This document shows, piece by piece, positions 1-8,085 of a stretch of DNA of 64,000 nucleotides. Origin of the DNA: Bradyrhizobium sp. S69 (GTDB taxonomy: Bacteria > Pseudomonadota > Alphaproteobacteria > Rhizobiales > Xanthobacteraceae). Below the pieces are notes generated by a model. It saw nothing but the letters and a program-made list of their open reading frames with translations. It ran no database searches and was not told the DNA's origin. Both the position numbers and the translations under genes were made by a program. Within the stretch, counting starts at the first letter, position 1. Each line of letters opens with the position of its first letter. Where the stretch lies: positions 13,617-77,616 of the forward strand of contig NZ_LMUK01000058.1 of assembly GCF_009766005.1 (NCBI RefSeq), written 5' to 3'.

Positions 1-409
1 CGAATCCGCACCGTCCTCACGAAGTCGCAAGCAAGGCTTGTTCGGCTCTCAGGCAGCCAAACCTCCTCGTAGGTCGAGCCCGTCCGTCCTATCCGCTAGG
101 TAAGTTCTCTGGGGAGATTCTACTCAACTTTAAGTTATTGTTTGATATATATTCATCTTAAGATAAGAAAAATTCACGTATGAGCGAATTAGCGCAACTG
201 AGTAATATAAAAGAAGAGATCCTGTTTTCATGCAGAACGAACCCAAATTTCTTGCTTTTTTACAGTAGGTTATATTTTTGCGCATGGCATGCGAGGAAGC
301 ACGGCAATTCCCAGCCATGCGTTCGAAAGCATGACAAGACCCGAACTTTCGGCGATGGTGCGCCCGCAACGCGCCCCCCTAAGCCTTGATCCCGACTGGA
401 GCTCCTTGA
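1..409. other. Intergenic stretch, no gene seen
   Basis: I see no convincing coding frame here. Bases about 120-290 are clearly more AT-rich than the surroundings and could hold the promoter of the CoA transferase that follows, but no clean -35/-10 pair stands out. The window starts inside this stretch, so an upstream gene may end just outside it. Confidence 0.5.
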
Positions 410-1603
410 ATGCCCGCCCCCCGCGCCTCACAGGCCCTGTCCCGCTTTACCGTGCTCGACCTCACCCGGGTCCGCGCCGGGCCTACCTGCGTGCGCCAGC
501 TCGCGGACTGGGGCGCCAATGTCATCAAGATCGATGCCTTGCTGGAGGACGCCGGCGGCGAGCAGCTCGGCGGCGCGCGCCGAGGCTCGGATTTCCAGAA
601 TTTGCACCGCAATAAGCGGGCCATGACGCTCAATCTGAAGGACCCCAGGGGCCTCGAGACCTTCAAGCGGCTGGCCAAAAAAGCTGACGTGGTCGTCGAG
701 AACTTCCGCCCTGATGTCAAGGCTAAGCTTGGCATCGACTACGAGAGCCTGCGCCAGATCAATCCCGGCATCGTCTATGGCAGCATCTCCGGCTTCGGCC
801 AGGATGGCCCCTACCACAAGCGCCCGGGCTTCGATCAGATCGCGCAGGGCATGGGCGGGCTGATGTCGATCACCGGGACGCCCGGCGAGGGCCCGATGCG
901 GGTCGGCATCCCCGTGGCCGACCTGACCGCCGGGCTGTTCTGCGCCATGGGCATCCTGACCGCGCTGTTGGAGCGCGACGTCTCCGGCGAGGGCCAGTGG
1001 GTGCAGACCTCGCTGCTGCAGGCCCAGATCTTCATGCTGGATTTCCAGGCCTCGCGCTGGCTGATGGAGCAGGATGTGGCCAAGCAGGTCGGCAACGACC
1101 ATCCGACCAGCATTCCCACCGGCGTGTTCAGGACCTCGGACGGCTACATCAACATCGCGACCGCCGGAGGCAAGATCTGGGAGCGTTGCGCGCAGGCACT
1201 GGGCGCGCCGGAGCTGCCGAAACGTCCAGAATACGCCACCGCGCCGGATCGCTCCAGGAATCGCAAGGAGCTCAATGCGGAGATCAATAAGCTCACCGAA
1301 AAGAAGTCGACCGATAGCTGGGTCAAGGAGCTGAACGCCGCCGGCGTGCCCTGCGGGCCGATCTATTCGATCGACCAGATGTTCGACGACGAGCAGGTCA
1401 AGCATCTCGGCATCGCCCAGGACGTGCCCAATGTCGAAAACCGCCCTATCCGCCTGGTCGGCCAGCCCTTCAAGCTGTCGCGCACCCCCAGCAAGATGGT
1501 GGCGCCCCCGCCGGAGTTCGGCGAGCAGACCGAGGAAGTCCTCGCCGAATTCGGCTTCAGCGCCGGCGAGATCGCGGAATTGCGACAAGCCAAGGTGGTG
1601 TAG
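410..1603 (+). CDS. CaiB/BaiF family (class III) CoA transferase
   Basis: Family III CoA transferases move CoA between an acyl-CoA donor and a free acid through an aspartyl-CoA thioester. The 397-residue length is normal for a full subunit. Family signatures are visible: an N-terminal VLDLTRVRAGP stretch, the RNKRAMTLNLKDPRG segment, ISGFGQDGPY, and GIPVADLTAGLF, whose Asp is the expected catalytic residue. The ATG at 410 is preceded by GGAG at a good distance. The C-terminus (TEEVLAEFGFSAGEIAEL) is typical. The substrate cannot be told from sequence; formyl-CoA transferase-like or a carboxylic-acid activating role are both possible. It stands alone: everything downstream is IS debris. Confidence 0.9.
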   Translation: MPAPRASQALSRFTVLDLTRVRAGPTCVRQLADWGANVIKIDALLEDAGGEQLGGARRGSDFQNLHRNKRAMTLNLKDPRGLETFKRLAKKADVVVENFRPDVKAKLGIDYESLRQINPGIVYGSISGFGQDGPYHKRPGFDQIAQGMGGLMSITGTPGEGPMRVGIPVADLTAGLFCAMGILTALLERDVSGEGQWVQTSLLQAQIFMLDFQASRWLMEQDVAKQVGNDHPTSIPTGVFRTSDGYINIATAGGKIWERCAQALGAPELPKRPEYATAPDRSRNRKELNAEINKLTEKKSTDSWVKELNAAGVPCGPIYSIDQMFDDEQVKHLGIAQDVPNVENRPIRLVGQPFKLSRTPSKMVAPPPEFGEQTEEVLAEFGFSAGEIAELRQAKVV

Positions 1604-1696
1604 CCGCTCAATGCCGGCATCTCGAAAAACGATGTTCCGGTAAGAAATTGATAATAAATGATTTTTTATGGCGGGCGCGGCCGACGCCAGTCCTGC

Positions 1697-1954
1697 CGCC
1701 CTGCTGCCGATGCTGGCGCTCGGCATTCCCGGCTCCGGCACCGCGGCGATCCTGCTCGGCGGCTTGATGGTGTAGGCTCAATCGCGGCCCGCTATTGTTC
1801 GTCGGGCACAAGGATCTCGTCTGGGGCCTGATCGCCTCGATGTATCTCGGCAATGTCGTCGGCCTCGTGCTGGTGCTGACGACGGTGCCGGTGTTCGCCT
1901 CGATCCTGCGGGTGCCGTTCGCCGCCGTGGCCCCCATGATCGTGGTGTCGTGCG
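1697..1954 (+). pseudogene. Fragment of tctA (tripartite tricarboxylate transporter permease)
   Basis: This segment is nearly identical, at nucleotide level, to an internal part of the intact tctA at 35131-36648 (its bases about 35447-35712), but lies in the opposite orientation. The translated match covers LLPMLALGIPGSGT through FAAVAPMIVVSCA. A two-base loss after GGLMV creates a stop and shifts the frame, so it cannot be functional. The match ends abruptly at about 1954. From there an unrelated reading (DYFKRHPKDRYGTEVES) continues to a stop at 2061; it looks like the C-terminus of an unidentified protein. The copy was probably made by recombination or mobile-element activity. Confidence 0.85.
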
Positions 1955-2093
1955 CCCGCGACTACTTCAAGCGGCACCCCAAGGATCGCTACGGGACCGA
2001 AGTCGAAAGCTGGGCCGATATCCAAAGTTATAATATCGAATTTGTAACGAAGCGACTATGAGAGCCGAAGGCATGTGGATGGAGGCGATCCGC

Positions 2094-2721
2094 TTCTGGT
2101 CCAGTATCGCCGTCGACAAGATTGATCCGTCCATGCACGTTCTCTGGTGGGTAGGTCCAGCCGAAATTGCCGATCGGGCTGTCCCGGGTCATTGGGAAGG
2201 CGACCTCATCCTTGGTCTTGGTAGCTCGGCAATCGGTACTCTCGTGGAACGAAGCACCCGCTTCACTATGCTGCTGCACCTTCCACGGATGGATGGTTAT
2301 CAGCAGCGCCCAAACATCAAGAACGGGCCACCACTTGCCGGCCACGGGCCGAAGCGGTCCGCAAGGCCATCGTCCGATCCATGGGCGGACTTCCGGAGCA
2401 ATTGCGCCAGTCCCTGACCTGGGGGACCAGGGAGCGGAAATGGCACAGCACGCCACCTTGCGCATCGACACAGGGCTGGAGATCTACTTCTGCGATCCGC
2501 AAAGCCCCTGGCAGCGCGGCTCGAACGAAAACACCAATGGTTTGCTGCGACACTTCCCCAAGGGCACCGACCTCAGCCGGCACACAGCCAGGGATCTGCG
2601 CGCAGTAGCCCATGCCCTGAATACAAGACCACGCAAAACGCTTGGCTGGAAGACGCCTGTTGAAGTCCTCGAACGGTTCCTTATCAAGCATAATAAACCC
2701 ACTGTTGCGACGACCGGTTGA
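2094..2721 (+). pseudogene. IS30-family transposase remnant
   Basis: The translation contains IS30 transposase landmarks: EIADRAVPGHWEGDLILG (first catalytic Asp region), GTLVERSTRFTMLLHLP, DQGAEMAQHA in another frame, and a C-terminal block with SPWQRGSNENTNGLLR (catalytic Glu) and LNTRPRKTLGWKTP. These blocks fall in different frames, so at least two frameshifts break the gene, and the N-terminal helix-turn-helix is missing. It abuts an IS3 relic in the opposite orientation at 2722, suggesting that one insertion truncated the other. Function is certainly lost; family identity is firm. Confidence 0.85.
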
Positions 2722-3600
2722 ATCCGCCTTGAACGCCACGATCGGAATGGTGGATCAGGCCGGCGCCAGGCCGCTGCGCCGAGATCGCCATCTTCAATGC
2801 TGCCAACGGCAGGTCGGCGCGAAGGTGATCGTCCATCGCCCAGGCCACGATCCTGCGGCTGTACAGATCCATGACGGTGGCCAGATAGAGCCAGCCCTGA
2901 TCGGTCTCGACATAGGTGATGTCGGCGAGCCAGATCCGGTTCGGCGCGGCGGCGGTGAAGTTCCGCTGGAGCAGGTTCGGGGCGATCGGGAAGTCGTGCG
3001 ACTACCGGTGGTCCGCACCCACCGTGGCCGTGCCATGATGGCCCTGATGCCGTGACGGCGCATCAATCGCTCGATGCGGCCACGGCTTACCCCGCGGCCC
3101 TGAGCCTTCAGTTCGGCGTGGATGCGCGGGCTGCCATAGCGTCCGCCGACCTCGCGATGGACCCGTTTGATGTCGTCGACGAGGTCACGATTGGCGGCGG
3201 ATCGTTGGCTCTCCTCGCGCGAGCGCCAGGCATAATAGCCGGCCGGCGAGACACCGAGCACGTCGCACAGAATCGTTACCGGGTAGTCGGCACGGCGATC
3301 TTCGATGAAGCGGAATCTCATTTCGGAACCCCAGCAAAGATCGCAATCGACTTTTTAAAATGTCGCGCTCCATGCGCAGCCGCTCGTTCTCCGTTGCAAA
3401 CGGGCGATCTCTGCCGCGTTGTCCGCCCACGGCAGCGTCGCCTGCGTTGTCGGGCGCCACGGAGTCCAATAGTTTATTCTGAACACCGTTTAATTGTACA
3501 TCCAACGTCGAACCCAATTGACAATCGCGATCCTCCGTGACTGAGTGACCCCACTGTGACCCAGAGAAGACCCTGGCGACGGGGTGGTTACGAATCGCCA
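2722..3600 (-). pseudogene. IS3-family transposase remnant (OrfA tail plus truncated OrfB)
   Basis: On the minus strand, OrfB begins at 3321 with MRFRFIEDRRADYPV and has the HTH_21 block (GVSPAGYYAWRSRE) and the RIHAELKAQGRGVSR segment. A frameshift follows, then the integrase core resumes in another frame (VMDLYSRRIVAWAMDDH, IHHSDRGVQ) before being cut by the IS30 relic. Upstream an OrfA tail (ENERLRMERDILK) with further disruptions is visible around 3370-3420. The catalytic Glu part of the DDE domain is missing, so the element is dead. It is one layer of the IS pile-up between the CoA transferase and the first element-like genes. Confidence 0.8.
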
Positions 3601-3728
3601 TCCAGTTCGGCAACCCGCCGCACAGATGTACCTATGACCCCATTTCCAGGGGTGGTTACGAAAGCGAAGCGACAGTGTCGCAGACGCCGATAGATGTATC
3701 TACGACCACAATTTCGAGGGGTAGTGAC
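3571..3728. repeat. Imperfect direct repeats around GGGGTGGTTACGA
   Basis: The core GGGGTGGTTACGA occurs at about 3575 and 3651, and a variant GGGGTAGTGACG at about 3717. The last two copies sit within a longer imperfect repeat beginning AGATGTACCTATGACC and AGATGTATCTACGACC. They lie just upstream of the first element-like gene at 3746, so they may be operator-like sites or remains of an element end. No function can be assigned. Confidence 0.45.
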
Positions 3729-3745
3729 GGCCAAGAGGGCAAGCG

Positions 3746-4051
3746 ATGCGTGAAGTCACCATGGAGCTGTTCGGCCAGGATTTTACGTTTAAGGCCGACG
3801 ACGACAACGCCGACCGGCTGATCGCCGCCATGCAGGCATCCGAAAAAAAGCATCGCGATATCCGCGATGCCCGGACGGTGTTGCAGGACGCCGGATGCGA
3901 CTCGGCACTCCTGTACCGCGCCACCGATCCCGTCACGGTGACCAAGGTCTCAAGCATGAGCGTCGAATATGCCAAAGACTCGATCGCCAAACTCCGACCG
4001 ACCCACTTCAGCGTCGGTGCTGGTCATGATCCTGAAGTTCGGGTTCGCTGA
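3746..4051 (+). CDS. Hypothetical small protein, element-like
   Basis: I do not recognise this 101-residue protein. It is highly charged near the N-terminus (MELFGQDFTFKADDDNADR), with no signal peptide or membrane segment. The start at 3746 is followed by a coding-like, GC3-rich frame; a second ATG at 3761 is possible. Its stop overlaps the start of the next gene (TGATG at 4049), so the genes at 3746, 4051 and 4365 form one tightly packed operon of the kind common in phages and plasmids. Small tightly linked genes of the same style recur at 30.4-34.6 kb. Confidence 0.6.
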   Translation: MREVTMELFGQDFTFKADDDNADRLIAAMQASEKKHRDIRDARTVLQDAGCDSALLYRATDPVTVTKVSSMSVEYAKDSIAKLRPTHFSVGAGHDPEVRVR

Positions 4052-4365
4052 TGCACAACGCCCGCACCCCTGTCGGCTCTCCGATGCGGCTCACGCACCC
4101 TCCCCTCCCGCCGGGCCAGGTCGCCATCGTCCGCCTCATGCAGGCCGGCCATCCCCTGGTCGAGGGCCAGCGCAGCGACAATGCGGACATCCAGACGTTC
4201 GACATCAAGGGCAACAAGGCGAACGGCGTCCGGAAATCCGCCGTCGCAGCCCTGGTCGCGCACGGACTGATCGAGCGCGGCGCCAAGCCGATCGACCAGA
4301 TCCCGTTCTATTACCGGCACGACATCTATCACTGGTCGCTGACGGCCAAGGGCAAGGATTTCTGA
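4051..4365 (+). CDS. Hypothetical winged-helix-like small protein
   Basis: The 104-residue product has a pattern typical of winged-helix proteins: a first helical part (PPGQVAIVRLMQAGHPL), a predicted recognition helix (GVRKSAVAALVAHGLIERG) and a final strand pair ending in YHWSLTAKGKDF. The same overall pattern, ending in YTYSLTDAGRAW, is seen in the protein at 30386-30694, suggesting a shared fold family. A DNA-binding or replication-accessory role is an inference. The gene overlaps both neighbours by one base or a few bases (TGATG junctions), so translation is probably coupled. Confidence 0.6.
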   Translation: MHNARTPVGSPMRLTHPPLPPGQVAIVRLMQAGHPLVEGQRSDNADIQTFDIKGNKANGVRKSAVAALVAHGLIERGAKPIDQIPFYYRHDIYHWSLTAKGKDF

Positions 4366-4499
4366 TGACCGACGCCGCGCCTCCCGTCATCCGCGACACC
4401 GTTCCGCTTTCGGAAATGGAGCCCTGGCGCCAAGAATTCGTGCGCTCTGCGCTGGCTGCCGGGAAGGAAGATCGCGAGGCATCGAAAGCACGAAAATGA
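4365..4499 (+). CDS. Very short hypothetical protein, probably a frameshifted N-terminus
   Basis: The start codon overlaps the stop of the preceding gene (TGATGACC), indicating coupled translation. The 44-residue product (MTDAAPPVIRDTVPLSE...) stops in a region where a different frame continues as a charged helical sequence (RHRKHENDLKRSREIRRHQ) into the reading frame at 4537-4797. The simplest reading is one gene broken by a frameshift near 4475. No function recognised. Confidence 0.45.
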   Translation: MTDAAPPVIRDTVPLSEMEPWRQEFVRSALAAGKEDREASKARK

Positions 4500-4536
4500 T
4501 CTGAAGCGGTCGCGCGAAATCCGCAGACATCAACGC

Positions 4537-4797
4537 GTGATGCTGGAGCGCATGGCCAGTGGCCTGCCGATCGACATCGGGCTCAAGCCGCCGACGCTGG
4601 CCGACCTGCGGACCTGTTTCATGGGCGAATTCTCCGTGATCCTCGCCACCACGGGAATCCTTGTCGGCATCGAGCTCCTGGAGCAGCTGGCCGATGTCGC
4701 GATTGGTGATGTGCGATGCCGGCTTGATGCCGGCTTGCTCAATAAACAGGACGTCAGTCCGCAGTCGGGGAAAAACCTTCGACGCCGTGCAAGTTAA
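4537..4797 (+). CDS. Hypothetical protein, possibly the second half of the gene at 4365
   Basis: The frame opens with GTG at 4537 and ATG at 4540 and uses GC-rich third positions, as expected for a real gene here. The product contains a hydrophobic stretch (EFSVILATTGILVGIEL) that could be a membrane segment. The coding frame extends upstream without a start, joining the charged end of the previous gene if one frameshift is allowed. I cannot assign a function. An antisense frame over the same bases looks less coding-like. Confidence 0.4.
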   Translation: MMLERMASGLPIDIGLKPPTLADLRTCFMGEFSVILATTGILVGIELLEQLADVAIGDVRCRLDAGLLNKQDVSPQSGKNLRRRAS

Positions 4798-5092
4798 ATT
4801 TCCGTACGACGATAATGTGCGCGTTCTGCTGCGCGCAAAATACAAAAACGCCTTCTGGGAACACGGCTGGTGGAAACTCCCGAGGGCGGATTTTGACAGC
4901 GTCGTGCGCTTTTTTGCGGACCTAAATTATGTCGTCGTGCACGGCAAGAAGTGCTGCACGACCCGCGAAACGCCTCATCATCGCAATCGGGGGCGCGCGA
5001 TGGCGATCGCTAAGGAAGACGTCGAGCCGGGTTGGTATTGGTGCGTGAAAAAGCGCCAGACGAGCGGAGCCGGACGACCGGATCAGCGTTAG
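4786..5092 (+). CDS. Hypothetical protein, HARP-like fold by eye
   Basis: The best start is a GTG at 4786 (V-Q-V-K-F-P-Y-D). The first 50 residues (VKFPYDDNVRVLLRAKYKNA, then WWKLPRADFDSVVRFF) recall the small HARP-type domain found in some helicases and phage proteins, with the pattern of a strand, a helix, then a W-x-hydrophobic-P turn. The remainder (from about KKCCTTRETPHH) looks less conserved and may follow a frameshift. The function is unknown; a nucleic-acid role is a guess from the fold resemblance. Confidence 0.45.
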
Positions 5093-5258
5093 CATCCGGT
5101 GAGGGCCGCGGCGGGGTTGCTCGCGTGCAGCGCGACAATGAAGCTGAGAGAGGCGCGTCAATCAGGATGAGAATGCCGGAGGCTTGGAACGCAGGGAGGG
5201 CGTAGCCCGACCGGAGTTTCAAGCCTCCGGCGGCGTTTCCTTTGGGAGCGTTTAGCTG

Positions 5259-5894
5259 ATGATCGTGGTCGACCGGGTATGCCGGTGGTTTTTCCGATTT
5301 GGGAGGAATCGCTTTGTGCCCGGCCGCCACTTAACCGATCACCAGATGAGGCTCTACATGAAGTTCCGTCAGACCAACCCAACGACCGTCGCGGCGGCGA
5401 AGGCGTCAATCAGTATTGCCACGGCCTATCGCATCGAGAAGGAGCCAAAGCTGCCTTCGCAGAAGGCTCCACGAGGACGCCGGCGAACGGATCCGCTCGC
5501 GGATATATTTGACGCCGAGGTCGTGCCGATGCTGCAGACAGCCGCCGGGCTTCGACCGATTGCCATTTTCGAGGAGATGCTCCGCCGCCACCCCGAACTG
5601 GGAGGCGGCGTTCACCGGACCCTGGAGCGGCGGATCCGCGCGTGGCGGGCCGTTCATGGCGAGGATCAGGAGGTCATTTTCCGGCAGGTCCAGGTGCCGG
5701 GACGGATGGGTCTGTCGGATTTCACCGACATGGGACATGCCGGCATTTCGATCGCTGGCCAGCTCCTGGACCACCGGCTCTATCATTTCCGGCTCGCCTA
5801 TTCCGGCTTCGAGCATGATGGAGCGGTCTTGTTCGAAATAGGCGCGCCGTATCTCGCCGATCTTGTCCACGATCAGCCCTTCCCAACCGACTGA
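5259..5894 (+). pseudogene. istA: IS21-family transposase IstA, truncated
   Basis: From about residue 25 the translation follows IS21 IstA: HLTDHQMRLYMKFRQ, then AAAKASISIATAYRIEK (helix-turn-helix), GLRPIAIFEEMLRRHPEL, RTLERRIRAWRAVHG and GRMGLSDFTDMG (first catalytic Asp region). The frame stops after about 211 residues, while full IstA is near 500, so most of the catalytic core and all of IstB are missing. From 5900 to about 5990 the DNA resembles an IS21 end (GGGGGTCGTTATTGGACGC and a CCCCTCAAAGGGG hairpin). Between 5990 and the terminator at 6191 I see nothing else. Confidence 0.8.
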
Positions 5895-6190
5895 GGCCAA
5901 AAGAAAGGATGCTGACACACGACGTCAAAGGGGGGTCGTTATTGGACGCGAAAATCGCCCCTCAAAGGGGCATTATTGCAGGCAAATCCACAGGCACTCG
6001 TCACAAACCGCGTTTTAACCTGCCACTCGACGAAATTCCGAGTGGAGACTCGCCAGTCTCGCGTCGCTTTCGAGCAGCCGTTCCGAACGGCCGTAATAGG
6101 CCTCACAAAAGCTTTCCGTACAAGTGGCAAGCCGAGCTTCCGTAGAAGGGCCGGCCGTGCGAGCAACGCGTTCGCGTCGGCCGAAGCCCG

Positions 6191-6230
6191 GCCAAAAAAA
6201 TGCTCGCTGCCATCGCAGCGAGCATTTTTC
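6191..6230 (-). terminator. Rho-independent terminator of the outer-membrane protein gene
   Basis: A 12-bp perfect stem (AAATGCTCGCTG at 6198-6209 and its complement at 6216-6227) with a six-base loop is flanked on the minus-strand side by seven T residues. It lies 25 bases after the stop of the gene ending at 6255. It has T residues on the plus-strand side too, so it may work in both directions. Confidence 0.85.
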
Positions 6231-6254
6231 GGTCGATCGATTTGGTTCGATCGA

Positions 6255-7340
6255 TCAGTTCCAAGTGTAGCGGAGGCCCGCCTGAGCACCAACGACCTGC
6301 GTTGTGGCGAAACCCACGATCGGCGCGCTCGAACCGCTCATGCCGCTGGCATGGCCTTCCAGATAAGACGAAAAGTGGTCGTTCCAGATCACGGTGACCT
6401 TCGCGGAACCGCGGTAGCCGATTACGCTGCTCGGGACCAACGGCAGACCTGTTGCGACCAAATTTGAATCGACAATCTGATAGACCGAGCCGGCAATGAC
6501 GGGCTGCACCGTATAGCCCATCCACTTGGTTTCAATGCCGGCGCGCGCACCACCATGCACTTCCGTCATGTCGGAGACCTCGGCGGCGAAATTTGCTGTA
6601 TAGGCTTCGGTATAGGTCACACCCACGGTTGGTTCGACGAACATTGTATATGGCAGATCAAACCGGTACTGGGCATTTTCTGTATAGCTGACGGTACTGG
6701 CTTCCGTGGCAGGACCCAACGTAAATTCGCTCCGGCTCCAACTGGCCAGCGACGTGAAGTCGGCGGAAAACGCTCCGTTGAGATAGGACAGCGTGCCGGA
6801 GCCTGCCGGAGCCGATGTATCGGTTGCAAAATCCCCGATGCGTGTATGCGACCACGAATCGGATCCCGTTCCGATGAACGTCAGTGCGTCAGTTGCGGTG
6901 AAAATCCCGATTTTGGTCACGTCGAACGCACCGGTGACGGTCGCAACCGAGGTGGCTGAGCCGAATGTGGAAGATCGGTCGCCGCTGCCTACCAGGTTGG
7001 CGCCATAGAGCCAGTTTGAAACCGTGACCGGCGGGGCCTTAGAATAGATGGCCTTGGTGTAGGCCAAGGCGCTGAACGGATCGCCCGCGCCGTTCGCCGC
7101 GAACGGATCGTGGCTGTCGAAGTCTGAATCTTCGGCGCCGAAGCCGAGCGGGCGGGACGCCGGCACAAGCCTGCGCCGGTAAATCTGATCGCGAACATTT
7201 TGGATGATGTTCTGCACTACGCTGTTGATGATGTCTTGCTGGATGTTCGGCCCCCCGGACTGCGCCGCGGCGGGAAGCGCCGAGATTACGAATAGCGCCG
7301 CGACGACAGCTGCTGCCTTAAAGTATTTGGAAAACGTCAT
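6255..7340 (-). CDS. Outer-membrane beta-barrel protein (autotransporter-barrel-like)
   Basis: The ATG at 7340 is preceded by a run of G residues (ribosome site) and begins a clear signal peptide (MTFSKYFKAAAVVAALF... ALPAAA). The mature protein starts with an amphipathic segment (NIIQNVRDQIYRRR), then a linker, then about 240 residues of alternating beta-strand pattern with aromatic strand ends (e.g. WLYGANLVG, YRFDLPYTMFVEPTVG) ending in GLRYTWN, close to the aromatic C-terminal signature read by the BAM machinery. The mature length near 335 suits a single 12-strand barrel with a short N-terminal plug or helix. It shares the NIIQ-x-VRD motif with the next gene upstream. An outer-membrane location is well supported; the cargo or ligand is unknown. 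Confidence 0.75.
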   Translation of the reverse strand: MTFSKYFKAAAVVAALFVISALPAAAQSGGPNIQQDIINSVVQNIIQNVRDQIYRRRLVPASRPLGFGAEDSDFDSHDPFAANGAGDPFSALAYTKAIYSKAPPVTVSNWLYGANLVGSGDRSSTFGSATSVATVTGAFDVTKIGIFTATDALTFIGTGSDSWSHTRIGDFATDTSAPAGSGTLSYLNGAFSADFTSLASWSRSEFTLGPATEASTVSYTENAQYRFDLPYTMFVEPTVGVTYTEAYTANFAAEVSDMTEVHGGARAGIETKWMGYTVQPVIAGSVYQIVDSNLVATGLPLVPSSVIGYRGSAKVTVIWNDHFSSYLEGHASGMSGSSAPIVGFATTQVVGAQAGLRYTWN

Positions 7341-7502
7341 AACACCCCCAAAAAAATCAATTTGAAAGTGTAACGTAGTTGTGTACCGATGCTTCTCGCT
7401 AGTGCAAAAAGGACACAAAAAAAACTAATTCAGGCAAGGTTGCCGATCGGAGGCTCGGCAACCGCAGCGGTATGGAAACACCATAAATCCATGTGATTTC
7501 GA

Positions 7503-7781
7503 TCACTCTGGCGATTTTGTTTTTGCGTTATGAGGTTCGGCAATAGGCTCGGCGCGATGATGCGCTTGAGCCTCCGAAGAGGCACCTCCTTCCGGACGGT
7601 TTTGTGCGGCGGGTTGGGTCTGCTCTCGAATTTTTTGTCGAACGTTATCACGGACGCCCTGAATGATATTTTCCCGACTTGACTCAGCCGGATCTTCGCA
7701 TCGGGCCTGGCCCGCCAGCGCCACGGCGATTGCGAAGCCGAGCACCAGACTTCGGCAGGACTGCAATAAAAATGTCGTCAT
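7503..7781 (-). CDS. Small exported protein sharing the NIIQ-x-VRD motif with the neighbouring barrel
   Basis: The start at 7781 has a strong ribosome site (GGAGAT, 6 bases before ATG). A signal peptide (MTTFLLQSCRSLVLGFAIAVALAGQARC) is followed by SRENIIQGVRDNVRQKIREQ, matching the N-terminal amphipathic segment of the adjacent outer-membrane protein, and then a hydrophilic, Pro/Ala/Glu-rich tail. Length 92 residues. It looks like the N-terminal part of the barrel protein without the barrel, either a truncated duplicate or an independent periplasmic partner. It is transcribed in the same direction as the barrel gene, 160 bases upstream, and divergently from the caspase gene. Confidence 0.65.
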   Translation of the reverse strand: MTTFLLQSCRSLVLGFAIAVALAGQARCEDPAESSRENIIQGVRDNVRQKIREQTQPAAQNRPEGGASSEAQAHHRAEPIAEPHNAKTKSPE

Positions 7782-8085
7782 AAGGTTATCTCCAAATACG
7801 GCCGCCAAAGCTGAGATCTTGGTTTCAGCGCAGCGCGGCAGCAATCGCCGCGATTAGTCATCGAACCCCACCGAAACCAATTATGATTGAAGCCCAAACG
7901 TCTCTTATTGGAAAAGCCAGCTAGACATCGGACCGGTCCGTGTTCCGTTTTCGCTCTGTCTGCAAACAGACCATCGGGACGCGCTCGCAACGCGGGCCGT
8001 TCTCTCGGAAATAAAAACGAATGATCGGAGATAAGGTTTCTGTGATAGTCCGGTATTTTTAGATTCTGCATTGTGGACTTTCATC
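7782..8085. other. Divergent intergenic region upstream of the caspase gene
   Basis: This 304-base gap separates the minus-strand small exported gene from the plus-strand caspase gene and must contain both promoters. I could not pick reliable -35/-10 boxes. No RNA gene or repeat was seen. Confidence 0.4.

Noticed and set aside
428..1741. Long open frame on the minus strand opposite the CoA transferase
   Set aside because: It is the antisense of a clear CaiB-family gene; its product has repetitive Arg/His/Gly/Ala composition and no family pattern. High GC keeps antisense frames open.
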